Shown here: positions 50,601 through 59,396 of the stretch, piece by piece
Layout: the number at the start of each line of letters is the position of its first letter
Numbering within the stretch: position 1 is the stretch's first letter
Assembly (NCBI GenBank): GCA_013339895.1
Contig: JABACO010000009.1
Coordinates: 10,659,318 to 10,723,317 of the forward strand
Length of the DNA stretch: 64,000 bases
Source of the DNA: Ephydatia muelleri
Taxonomy: Eukaryota; Porifera; Demospongiae; Spongillida; Spongillidae
Direction of reading: 5' to 3'
Translations under genes and position numbers: made by a program
The notes under the pieces: model-generated
Told to the model about the DNA's origin: nothing
Seen by the model: the letters and a program-made list of their open reading frames with translations, nothing else
Databases searched by the model: none

Positions 50601-53600
50601 TTACAATGAAGGAGATATCAATTAAATTAATTGTACTTAGTATTATAAATTATCTAGCACCTCATTACAACAAGGATACAAAACAATTTGCTTATATTGG
50701 TATACAGTTCTTTGTTTGAAAATATTCTGGTCACAAATGGTCTTAAATCGCTGGGCTATGGATTTGGTAATTATGGGGACACACCTACGGTTTGGCTGCT
50801 ATGGAGACACCTATATGGATTTGGTTACTATGGAGTTTACATATCATTGTGTAATTTTTTTTTGTTTGTTATAAACATGCACTAAAGTTTTGCATGGCAG
50901 TTTAAAATCTTTATTAACTCTGTAGTATCCTTGGTAACCACACATGTACTTTCATTCTGTAGTGGGTTTCTGTTTTTAAGATTCATCTGTCCAGCTCTGT
51001 TGAAGCCACAGATATTCAACCTTGTAACAGGTACAGTGTTGCTGTAGAAATTATGAAATAACTAGTTGCGATGCAACCCAATCAATAAATACTATATTAT
51101 CAGGCTAGTGGGCACTATATTATCAGGCTAGTGGGCACTATATAAGATTGGCTCAATGTTGATTGTTTCCTATCAAGCGTTTAAAAGTCCTTTACTTGCC
51201 CATTGGCATATAATCCATCAAAGAGGCTTCTAGATGACAAATATGCACTTCATGAACAGTGCCGTTTTTGCGGAGTGACTGGTCGGAACTTTAATAATAT
51301 ATTTGCACCTACTGTTACAGTGGGTTTGGGTAGGATCCTATAACTAGCAGTCCTTAATATCTTGCAGTCCGGGGGTTTACCTCTACAATTAAGGGGTTAA
51401 CTCCGAATAGTAAAAGCTTGAATTACTAGCTAATAAACTATCAGTGGAAGATTACCAATTACCATGTGTGTTTATCTACCTTTGCCTAAGAGATGTACTG
51501 CATTTCATAACACAAATATCTTTAAGTGCAACATTATATCAGCGATGATGTATCTCAATATTTTGAGAAATACTGCGCGTGCGTATTTTAACTCTGGTTA
51601 GCATAAATATTTGATTTAACCATTCATGAAAGTTGCGTATCCTCAAACCAAATAAGTTGACTGTTTGCTCTTACAATTGGTAGAATTTTTAAATCCATAT
51701 TGTGAAAATGAACCATGAATTTTGACATCAAAATTGTACAGGGTTAGCCCCTAACTTTTAGGGTTAATCCATTATGGACCGCAAGACATTAAATTTGGAA
51801 ATAGGCAATTTTTGGACTGTTCAGTTGTAGGATCCTATCAAACCTCACTGTAACAGTATTGTACCTTGTTTGCTGCGTTTTGCACCACCAATCCTACATC
51901 CAACAAATCACTTTCTCGGTAGAGAAATTTACTTGTATGTATAGATCATGTGATATATGCATGTATAGGTCATGTGATATATGCATGTATAGGTCATGTG
52001 ATTATGCATGTATAGGTCATGTGATATATGCATGTATAGGTCATGTGATATATGCATGCATAGGTCATGTGATATATGCATGTATAGGTCATGTGATATA
52101 TGCATGCATAGGTCATGTGATATATGCATGTATAGGTCATGTGATATATGCATGCATAGGTCATGTGATATATGCATGCATAGGTCATGTGATATATGCA
52201 TGCATAGGTCATGTGATATATGCATGCATAGGTCATGTGATTTATGCATGCATAGGTCATGTGATATATGCATGCATAGGTCATGTGATATATGCATGCA
52301 TAGGTCATGTGATATATGCATGTATAGGTCATGTGATATATGCATGTATAGGTCATGTGATTTATGCATGCATAGGTCATGTGATATATGCATGCATAGG
52401 TCATGTGATATATGCATGCATAGGTCATGTGATATATGCATGCATAGGTCATGTGATATATGCATGCATAGGTCATGTGATATATGCATGCATTGGCTGC
52501 ATGATGCCTGCACAAGAAACATTGATCCCTTTCCCTCTCCCCTCCCCCTCCCCTCCCTCCTCCTCTCTCCCTCCCCTCATTCCCTTTCTCCTCCCTCCCC
52601 TTCTCCCCCCTTCTCCCCTCCCTCTCTCTTCTCACATGTAGTGACACCATCAGTCAATGCCGAGCGGACTCTCAAGTTGGTTGCCAAGGGGATGCAAAAC
52701 TTGGCCAATCTTGTGGAATTCAAGGCCAAGGAACCTTCATGACAGTCCTCAATCCTTCATTCAAAGAACCTCATAAAAATGAAGCAGTTTGTCAATGATC
52801 TATCAACTGTTAAGGTATATGATAGTGTGGAGGAGTGGGATGGTATTTAGTGATGTGTGATGGTTAGAGGGGAGGAAGATGTGTGATGGGTGTGTAGAGG
52901 GGAGGAGATGTGTGATTGTGTAGAGGGGGAGGAGCTGTGTGATGGTGTAGAGGGGAGGGGATGTTTGTGATGGTGTTGTAGAGAGGAGGAGAGTTGATGG
53001 TGTAGAGGGGAGGGGATGTGTGATGGTGTATAGTGGAGGGAGATGTGTGATGGTGTAGAGGGGAGGAATGTTTGATGGTTGTAGCGGGGAGGGATGTGTG
53101 ATGGTGTAGAGGGGAGGAGATGTGTGATGGTGTAGAGGGGAGGCGGATGTGTGATGGTGTCAGAGGGAGGGGAGTGTGATGGTAGAGGGAGGGATGTGTG
53201 ATGGTTGTAGAGGGAGGAGATGTGTGATGGTGTAGAGGGGAGGGGCTGTGTGATGGTTGAGGGGAGGGGATGTGTGATGTGTAGAGGGAGGAGATGTGTG
53301 ATGGTGTAGAGGGGAGGGATGTGTGATGGTGTAGAGGGGAGGAGATGTGTGATGGTTGTAGAGGGGAGGGATGTGTGATGGTGTAGAGGGAGGGGATGTG
53401 TGATGGTGTAGAGGGGAGGGGATGTGTGATGGTGTAGAGGGGAGGGGATGTGTGATTGGTGTAGAGGGGAGGGGATGGGTCAATCCATATTCAATTGAGC
53501 CACCCTAATAACATCACTGTCTAGATTTGAAGCACCATTTCTTATTTACATTGTCCCCATGGAAATGCACCAATTTGCTGTACATTTGTATATCCCATGT

Positions 53601-55656
53601 TGTATGGTTTTTAAAGTACAATTTCTCAAACTTAGTCATTTCAGTAAGATGTAACTTTCAGAGGACATTTTGCACAAAAGAGTACTTGCTATGGAGTTGA
53701 ACCAGTACCCAATGAATTTCATAACATGATATTATAGGGCTTCATGTTTGGCACAATTTAATGACTAAAGTAGTAATTGCTAAAAATATTAAATCTCCAA
53801 GCAAACCAAACTTTTACCATAGGTAGTTACTATCACTCCTGGCATATTGTACTGATAATCTTTAAGGGTGAAGCATGTCCTGGGCTGGAACATCCCTTCA
53901 AAGGACAGGCAGCCATGTTTTACCTGTGTTGTGTTTAAACACTGTCATAACACATAACAGTACTGTCAAAACTTTGCAACTGCTATCAAAACCACCAATT
54001 TATGCGCAACGTTTAATAAGCGCCAGGCTTGTTTTGGTACGCAGCCACCCTTTTTTGTTACAAGGAGGAATACAAAGCGCCGCCCTTTGTTACATTATCG
54101 GAGGCATGTCGTCGCCCAGCTCAGTATATGCCTTTAAAGTGCTGCGCGCCTTTTGTTACATAGGAGAAATACAAAGCGCTGTGTACTGACCTTTTGTCAT
54201 CCAGCTCAGTATATACCTTTAAAGCGCTGCGCACCCTTTGTTACATAGTAGGAATACAAAGCGCTGCGTGGCTCACCTGTTCCATTATAGGACCTTAAGC
54301 AAAACATAGATACAAGAAGCCAACTGTGCTCTAGCTACAAGGCAATAGGTACTTGTACAAGTATTTAGTTGTAAATTGTTTCGTTGATAGAGCAGATAAG
54401 TAGTCCATCAACTGTATAAACTGCACTAAGTAAACACACTTTGGAAGGGAGGATAAAACATGGCTGCCTGTCCTTTGAAGGGATGTCCCAGCCCAGGACA
54501 TGCTTCACCCTTAAAGGTGATCAGTACAATATGTGAGGAGTGCAATAGTAACTACCTATGGTAAAAGTTTGGTTTGCTTGGAGATTTAATATTTTTAGCA
54601 ATTACTACTTTAGTCATTAAATTGTGCCAAACATGAAGCCCTATAATATCATGTTATGAAATTCATTGGGCACAGTACTCTTTTGTGCATCCATAAAGTT
54701 ATATCTTACTGAAATGACTAAGTTTGAGAAAATGATTAGAAATTAATAAGCTCGTACTTTAAAAACCATACAACATGGGATGTACAAATGTACAGCACAT
54801 TGGTGCATTTCCATGGGGACAATGTAAATAAGAAATGGTGCTTCAATACTAGACAGTGATTTTATTAGGGTGGCTCAATTGAATATGGATTGACCCCGAT
54901 GTGTGATGGTGTAGAGGGGAGGAGATGTGTGATGGTGTAGAGGGGAGAGGATGTGTAATGGTGTAGAGGGGAGGGGATGTGTGATAGTGTAGAGGGGAGG
55001 AGATGTGTGATGGTGTAGAGGGGAGGGGATGTGTGATGGTGTAGAGGGGAGGAGATGTGTGATGGTGTAGAGGGGAGGGGATGTGTGATGGTGTAGAGGG
55101 GAGGAGATGTGTGATAGTGTAGAGGGGAGGGGATGTGTGATGGTGTAGAGGGGACGGGATGTGTGATGGTGTAGAGGGGACGGGATGTGTGATGGTGTAG
55201 AGGTCTGAGGAAGAGTTGCTTGGTGTCAGTGTGGTTATGTGGTTGAAAGTATACAATGGTGCCTTGCAAATAGTAAGCAGTTGCCAAAATGGTGTCATAA
55301 ACCACTGTGGATTAACCAGTAGTATTTATTCTAGGACGATTCAGACTGTCACGTCCAGCTGCAGTCTGATCGCTCACGTGACCTAGCAGCCATCTACCAT
55401 CTGTGTGTTACTTACGAGAAGCCCTTGGAGGATGCTGCCAAGAAGCATGTATGTGTTTGTGTGTGTGTGTGTTGTGTGTGTGTGTGTTGTGTGTGTTGTG
55501 TGTGTGTGTGTGTGTTGTGTGTGTGTTGTGTGTGTGTAGTGAGTGGCCTGCAGTAACCATTTCATTGTGTCTTCCTGCTAGCCTGAGCTGAAGCTGATGT
55601 CAGCCATTGCGTATATCAGAAACGCTGAGAAAAAGTATTTAAATAAGTACTCATAA
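37547..55656 (+). CDS. RASA1: Ras GTPase-activating protein p120 (SH2-SH3-SH2-PH-C2-RasGAP)
   Basis: 24 exons: 37547..37734, 37968..38256, 38545..38615, 42251..42368, 42681..42772, 42813..42876, 42998..43078, 43345..43432, 43511..43628, 43975..44056, 44493..44576, 44677..44761, 46082..46307, 47030..47121, 47452..47573, 47626..47670, 47752..47911, 48112..48251, 48325..48440, 49493..49569, 50963..51030, 52642..52814, 55335..55448, 55582..55656. First SH2 ([26 protein letters not shown]), SH3 ([18 protein letters not shown]), second SH2 ([23 protein letters not shown]), PH, C2, and RasGAP with arginine finger (TTLFRAST) and [10 protein letters not shown]. It accelerates Ras GTP hydrolysis at activated receptor tyrosine kinases. 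Exon 46082-46307 (C2) and exon 52642-52814 (GAP) each hold about three one- or two-base frame breaks between well-conserved segments. These are probably assembly indels, because everything around them is intact. Confidence 0.96.
38616..42250. other. RASA1 intron 3, 3.6 kb of stacked repeats
   Basis: TG microsatellites (38,625-38,683; 38,711-38,760; 38,838-38,893, with a duplicated GGATCCATGTATGTGTGTAA spacer), a 12-bp GTGTGTGTGTGG array (39,110-39,350), about 1.05 kb of G-rich GGGTGAAGGGGTGTGGGTGGAGTA-like units (40,650-41,697), and GTGGATGGGCCGCCATG repeats (41,910-41,998). It ends in a CA tract directly before the acceptor. No internal gene seen. Confidence 0.85.
43190..43325. repeat. GTGGGTGTGGTGTxAGTA repeat in RASA1 intron
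   Basis: Short G/T-rich units in the intron 43079-43344. Confidence 0.8.
44178..44334. repeat. 14-bp repeat in RASA1 intron
   Basis: Eleven copies of GAGGAGGGAGGTGT within the intron 44057-44492. Confidence 0.92.
44613..44671. repeat. (TG)n tract ending at a RASA1 splice acceptor
   Basis: The TG tract ends in TCTGTAG; the exon begins at 44677, only a few bases after the repeat. Confidence 0.93.
44766..45175. repeat. 28-bp minisatellite beginning at a RASA1 donor
   Basis: Unit GTGTTAGGGGATGGGTGGAG plus TGTGATGG, with shorter 14-bp variants. The array starts about five bases after the donor at 44762. Confidence 0.92.
46476..46592. other. Extremely GC-rich block inside a RASA1 intron
   Basis: About 117 bp of almost pure G/C (CCGCCGGGCAGGCGCCGCCC onwards), flanked on the left by ordinary AT-balanced sequence and on the right by a CT-rich tract. 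Base and CpG composition are unlike anything else in the window. See findings. Confidence 0.7.
46600..47020. repeat. CT-rich low-complexity tract in RASA1 intron
   Basis: CCTCCCCTCTCTC-like polypyrimidine running to within about 10 bp of the acceptor at 47029. The Ser/Pro/Leu reading frames are artefacts. Confidence 0.9.
47127..47424. repeat. 24-bp minisatellite filling a RASA1 intron
   Basis: Twelve copies of ATTAGGTGGCGGGCCTGTGG plus AGGG, starting at the donor (47122 GTAAGG) and covering about 300 of the intron's 330 bp. Confidence 0.95.
48951..49081. repeat. 44-bp repeat, 3 copies, each with a CRE core
   Basis: Three identical copies of GCGTTGCAGCAGTAGTGGCT plus a 24-bp remainder that includes TGACGTCA, in the RASA1 intron 48441-49492. 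The rest of this intron is AT-rich with nothing recognised. Confidence 0.93.
49982..50407 (-). other. Possible transposon-derived open frame in RASA1 intron
   Basis: The minus-strand frame 50120-50407 continues, with its context down to about 49,980, as a basic/acidic protein-like stretch ([30 protein letters not shown]) that resembles the small KOW/Tudor-like N-terminal segment of some transposon proteins. It has no start with supporting context and no partner domain. A decayed insertion is the simplest reading. Confidence 0.3.
51312..51856. mobile_element. 545-bp TIR element with TA duplication
   Basis: Ends are CTGTTACAGTG and its complement CACTGTAACAG, with extended similarity (about 35 bp, including AGGATCCTA). 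Both ends are flanked by TA (51310-51311 and 51857-51858). It has no coding capacity and is a Tc1/mariner-like non-autonomous element. It lies in the RASA1 intron 51031-52641. Confidence 0.82.
51940..52493. repeat. 24-bp minisatellite, about 23 copies
   Basis: Unit GCATAGGTCATGTGATATAT plus GCAT, with GTAT variants, in the same RASA1 intron. A CT-rich tract (52,510-52,632) then leads to the acceptor. Long repetitive frames ([16 protein letters not shown]) are artefacts. Confidence 0.95.
52830..53476. repeat. 25-bp minisatellite (left part, interrupted by a transposon)
   Basis: Unit GATGTGTGATGGTGTAGAGG plus GGAGG, with many small indels. The array resumes at 54,897-55,202 with the same orientation and unit. 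Confidence 0.93.
53477..54896. mobile_element. 1.42-kb element with about 445-bp inverted repeats
   Basis: Left arm 53477-53922 and right arm about 54454-54896 are inverted copies with scattered differences (ends GGGTCAATCCATATTCAATT and its complement). The unique centre of about 530 bp holds three copies of a TTTGTTACATAG...AATACAAAGCGCTG motif. It has no coding capacity. It splits the 25-bp minisatellite; a GAT on both sides may be a 3-bp target duplication, but the repeat context makes this uncertain. Inside RASA1 intron 52815-55334. Confidence 0.85.
54897..55202. repeat. 25-bp minisatellite (right part)
   Basis: Continuation of the 52,830-53,476 array on the far side of the inserted element. 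Confidence 0.93.
55450..55540. repeat. TG-rich tract in last RASA1 intron
   Basis: TGTGTGTGTTG units between donor 55449 and acceptor 55581. Confidence 0.9.
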
Positions 55657-56886
55657 ACTGTCACATGCTTATGTTTGTCTGTTGTTATGTTTTAGTATAC
55701 TGCAGGTTTTCTCTGTGTTTTAATGCCACTCCACACATATCATTACGGTAGTCGTCACTGAATAACATTGCTGGAGTGTATGGTGGTGGCGTGCAAGGAT
55801 AGCTAATGATTTCATGACTGATTATTTCATAACCGCTGGGACAATGCTCCTCCGCAGAGATTGCCGATCTGAGATCTGGTGCACAAGAGTGTTACATTAG
55901 TTAACTAGTTCATGATGTAAGCATGACTTCTGCATTACGTAATGACCGCAACCGTAATTACTTTTTCTTTGACAAGATTTAGCACTTTTCCTTTCAGTGC
56001 AAATATATATCATATGATCTTCCGATTTTTCTCTATCCACTGATGCAATTGGAAAATATTTTCCATAGATGTATTGGAGTTCTGGAATATGACTGGACAT
56101 GATGTGTGTGTATTGTACATAAGAGGTCGATGTAGCAACAATGCTAGTGTGTGCACAAGTGTCAGTTCGTGTACTATGTGTGAGCTGAAAGTTGTGTGAG
56201 AAATAACAGACCGGCTATCATAGCTGAGTGGGTGTGGCAGAGATTTGAGCAACATAAGCGTAGAAACCGGGGGGGGGGGGGGGGGGGCACCGGGCCCCCC
56301 CTCCCCCACAATGCTATAATAGAAGGAGCCCTAGATGATATGGGCCCCCCCCCCCCCGCCCCCAATATTTGGGATGTACATGTAGTCGTTTTTAAAATTG
56401 AATATCAATATCATTACACCATCCGTGCCGAGGCATGTATTGTATCTGGCCAGCGCCCAGCCGAGGCATATATTGTATTTGGCCAGCGCCCAGCTGAGGC
56501 ATGTAATATTAATGATTTCGCTGATTATGCAATATTAATTAGACTGCTTGCTATTTAGAGAAGGCCTTAGTTGCTGGGTATGAAATCAATTTTTGAAAGC
56601 TATTTTGGGAATCAGCATGGAGGTCTGCTCTTCTGCGCAACAGCTGAGCAGTGGATCCACCAACATGCTCCCACCTTCTTTTCCATCGGAAGCATTACCT
56701 CAGTACTACAGTTGACAATGTATAGTCCCGAACAGAGGATCCTATGGATGTACATCTTTATTTATGTATGAGGTTCACTATAATTACATTACATGCCCAC
56801 AAAACCAATCCTTACATAGCGGGAAACTATTGGGTAACATCCACACATAACTAATAAGCTGTAAACCATTTCTAACACCAAAGTGT
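55657..56886. other. Intergenic region RASA1 to GH27
   Basis: No gene recognised. It contains a poly-G run (56,269-56,287), a poly-C run (56,346-56,357) and a short duplicated segment CCGAGGCATGTATTGTAT...GCCAGCGCCCAG (about 56,428-56,505). Confidence 0.5.
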
Positions 56887-58035
56887 TTACAATGATGCAG
56901 GAGTTATGCGATACATCACAACTCCATGAGCAGCCACATCGGCTGTCACACTTCCCTTCATCACCCCCACAGTTTGTTGCTGCCAGAGGTCCCTCACAGC
57001 AGCAGCTGTGTTGGGGTCAAGGGGCAGATTCTCCCACCACGCTGTTATGGACGCCGCAGTGTCAGCACGGTTCAGAAGAATAACAGCAAACGCACCATCA
57101 GACAGTGGTGCAGACCACACCTCCGAGTCCCCTGTGATGTTCACCTTACGACCTTGCGTGCCTTTCGAATCCTGATTGACAGCAATCACCTCCACATTGG
57201 TAAGGATACGGAACGTGTCACTGCTCATGGACCTCACATCTGTGCCGATCAGCAGAGGGGCCTTCATCAAGCACCACAGGCTGAAGTGGGTCTCATACTC
57301 TGTTGTGGTCATTCCTCCATTACCAATCTCCAGCATGTCTGGGTCGTTCCAACCACCTGGTCCAGCAAACTGAGCCCACAGGTTGTTTTGGTCGGCTCTG
57401 GTGATCATGGAGTCCCAGCTGTCACTGATGTCACCTGTTGTGCGCCAGCTGTTTCCCACCGCTGGAGCCCAGGTAGCAGGAAACTCCACCCCCCACTCGC
57501 ACATTGAGAAGAATATAGGTCGTCCGGTTTTATTGAGGGCACCTTGCATGACGGGATATCGCAATTTAGGATCAATATTATCGGAATTGCAGTTGTCATA
57601 TTTGAGATAGTCCACCCCCCATCCTGCGTACGTCTGCGCATCGTTCGTTTCATACCCCAGTGAGCCTGGTCTTCCCGCGCAAGTTTTGTTCCCGGCATCG
57701 CTGTATACGCCAAACAGCAGTCCCTTTGAGTGGACGTAATTGGCGAGGTCGGCTATACCTTTGGGGAACGAGGTAGGATCCGCTTGCACGATGCCGTTAG
57801 AATCTCTGCTCGATGCCCAGCAGTCGTCGATGTTGACGTAACGATATCCAAATTTGTTGAGACCAGATGTAATGAAAGCATCTGCCGTCTGTCTTATAAT
57901 GTCATCATTAATGCCACATTTAAAGTGGTTCCAGGAATTCCAGCCCATCTGTGGAACCTTTCCCAACCCATTGTCCACTGACAGTGCAACAGACGTCAAC
58001 GAGCACAGCAAAAACAATTGCGATACACGATCCAT
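56887..58035 (-). CDS. GH27 alpha-galactosidase, plant-type, intronless
   Basis: Single exon, 382 aa from ATG 58035; an upstream in-frame ATG at 58074 would bury the signal peptide. An N-terminal hydrophobic signal (SQLFLLCSLTSVALS) precedes the mature start VDNGLGKVPQMGWNSWNHF. Family motifs: YVNIDDCWA, GLLFGVYSDAG, nucleophile Asp in YLKYDNC, acid/base Asp in WRTTGDISDSW, GPGGWNDPDMLEIGN. A C-terminal beta-sandwich domain follows. It hydrolyses terminal alpha-galactosides, probably in the lysosome or outside the cell. The wording of the motifs and the single-exon structure are closer to plant, protist and fungal enzymes than to animal GLA/NAGA. It is divergent from TAMM41, with start codons about 340 bp apart. 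Confidence 0.95.
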   Translation of the reverse strand: MDRVSQLFLLCSLTSVALSVDNGLGKVPQMGWNSWNHFKCGINDDIIRQTADAFITSGLNKFGYRYVNIDDCWASSRDSNGIVQADPTSFPKGIADLANYVHSKGLLFGVYSDAGNKTCAGRPGSLGYETNDAQTYAGWGVDYLKYDNCNSDNIDPKLRYPVMQGALNKTGRPIFFSMCEWGVEFPATWAPAVGNSWRTTGDISDSWDSMITRADQNNLWAQFAGPGGWNDPDMLEIGNGGMTTTEYETHFSLWCLMKAPLLIGTDVRSMSSDTFRILTNVEVIAVNQDSKGTQGRKVNITGDSEVWSAPLSDGAFAVILLNRADTAASITAWWENLPLDPNTAAAVRDLWQQQTVGVMKGSVTADVAAHGVVMYRITPASL

Positions 58036-58145
58036 TGTGATACGAGTCATGTGATGATCAGTATGTTTATTCATTATTCAATTTATTGACGAGTTACCTA
58101 TTAGGGGGCTAGGGTTAAATAAATAAAATTATTGCTGTACTGCAT

Positions 58146-58206
58146 TAGTCTCGTACCCAGACCCACCATGACGTAAGTGTTTATGGTGGGTCTGGGTACG
58201 AGACTA
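58146..58206. mobile_element. 61-bp perfect hairpin (MITE-like or foldback)
   Basis: Arms TAGTCTCGTACCCAGACCCA and its complement around a short centre, in the shared upstream region of GH27 and TAMM41. It may be a miniature element or a structural regulatory site. Confidence 0.7.
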
Positions 58207-58348
58207 GTACTGCATGACTGTACTGACATGTACGTGAACAGCAGTTCCATTTGAAGTTTGTTGCTATCGGGGCAGATCAACAAGATCACTGAACATTGTA
58301 CCTTCTAAGCCAATGCATGATGCACTGACATCACAGTATTACTTACAT

Positions 58349-58354
58349 CACGTG
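58349..58354. promoter_or_regulatory. E-box upstream of TAMM41
   Basis: TCACGTGAC (E-box core CACGTG) 20 bp before the TAMM41 ATG, in the divergent GH27/TAMM41 promoter. It is the same motif type as in the HAUS1/EIF2B5 promoter. Confidence 0.4.
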
Positions 58355-58374
58355 ACATAACCTGTCAAGCTGCA

Positions 58375-59301
58375 ATGCAACACCCAGCACAGCTGCTGTA
58401 CCAAACAACTCTGCGAAAAGCTTTCCCTCCAGTTCAGTTTGCGTTTGCATATGGTTCGGCCGTTTTCCAGCAGCATGGGAGAGCTAAAGGAAAGATGTTG
58501 GATTTAATATTTGTCGTGGACGACCCGACATCTTGGCACCAAGCGAACATGGCCCACAATCCACATCACTACTCCTTCATGCGCTTCTTTGGGCCACGAA
58601 CCATACGCAAAGTGCAGCGATACTCGGCCGGAGTGTACTATAACACGCTCGTTACAGTAGACTCACAGCTCTTGAAGTACGGTGTCATCGGAACAGAAGA
58701 TCTGTTGGACGATCTTCTCAACTGGAGATGGCTATATGTAGCGGGACGGCTGCACAAGCCTGTCGTAATCTTGACCGACCAGCCGCCAGCCATTGGAGCT
58801 AGCACGGAGGTGAACGGTGCGGTGTCAAACGCAATCAGTCAGAACCTCTCTTCAGCGGCGCTGTGTGCGTCACTGTTGTGTGGGGAAGGTGGAGCGCCAT
58901 TCTCCAAGGAAAGCCTTTTCATGAACGTCGCAGCTCTGTCTTACAGAGGAGATTTCCGTATGATCGTTGGCGAAGACCGAGACAAAGTGAAGAATATCGT
59001 AAAACCTTACATCAAAGAATTCCACGAGCTGTACAAAAACCATTTGGCAGAATTTGTGTTGAGCGCTAGCGACGACATGCTGAAACTTAAGGACCACGTG
59101 ACTGTAAGCAGCTGCATCGATAGGCTGCCATCTTGTGTGGCACAGCGTGCGAGGGATAAGGGCGAGCTACAGCAAGCACTTTCAAGAATAGTGTATGCCA
59201 GTAGCTGGCGTCAGAGTATGAAGGGAATCGTGACAGCTGGTCTGCACAAGACACTTGTCTATAGCGCTGAAAAACTAGTTAAGATGGTCAAAAGTATGTG
59301 A
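58375..59301 (+). CDS. TAMM41: Mitochondrial CDP-diacylglycerol synthase (Tam41), intronless
   Basis: Single exon, 308 aa. Matches Tam41/TAMM41 throughout: nucleotidyltransferase-type GS motif in FAYGSAVFQQ, catalytic-acid region MLDLIFVVDDP, SWHQANM..NPHHYSF, AGVYYNTLV, IKYGVI-like LLKYGVIGTEDLLDDLLNW, VAGRLHKPV, YRGDFRMIVGEDRDKVKNIV and C-terminal RQSMKGIVTAGLHKTL. It makes CDP-diacylglycerol from phosphatidic acid and CTP on the matrix side of the inner mitochondrial membrane, the first committed step to cardiolipin. No long presequence is visible, as in homologues with weak targeting signals. It converges with HSD17B4, with 95 bp between stops. Confidence 0.96.
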   Translation: MQHPAQLLYQTTLRKAFPPVQFAFAYGSAVFQQHGRAKGKMLDLIFVVDDPTSWHQANMAHNPHHYSFMRFFGPRTIRKVQRYSAGVYYNTLVTVDSQLLKYGVIGTEDLLDDLLNWRWLYVAGRLHKPVVILTDQPPAIGASTEVNGAVSNAISQNLSSAALCASLLCGEGGAPFSKESLFMNVAALSYRGDFRMIVGEDRDKVKNIVKPYIKEFHELYKNHLAEFVLSASDDMLKLKDHVTVSSCIDRLPSCVAQRARDKGELQQALSRIVYASSWRQSMKGIVTAGLHKTLVYSAEKLVKMVKSM

Positions 59302-59396
59302 TAATTGTAATTGAAATATTATTAAAATACCATCATTCAGAAACTATCTGTAGTAGAGCAGTGACATACTATTCTGTCATACATTCGCTACTTATC

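Noticed and set aside
51859-52742. Long repetitive frames ([16 protein letters not shown])
   Set aside because: A 24-bp minisatellite in a RASA1 intron, open because its period is a multiple of three. The real exon starts at 52642.
37547-55656. RASA1 as a pseudogene
   Set aside because: Only two exons contain frame breaks. All splice sites, phases and catalytic motifs are otherwise intact, so sequence error is the better explanation.
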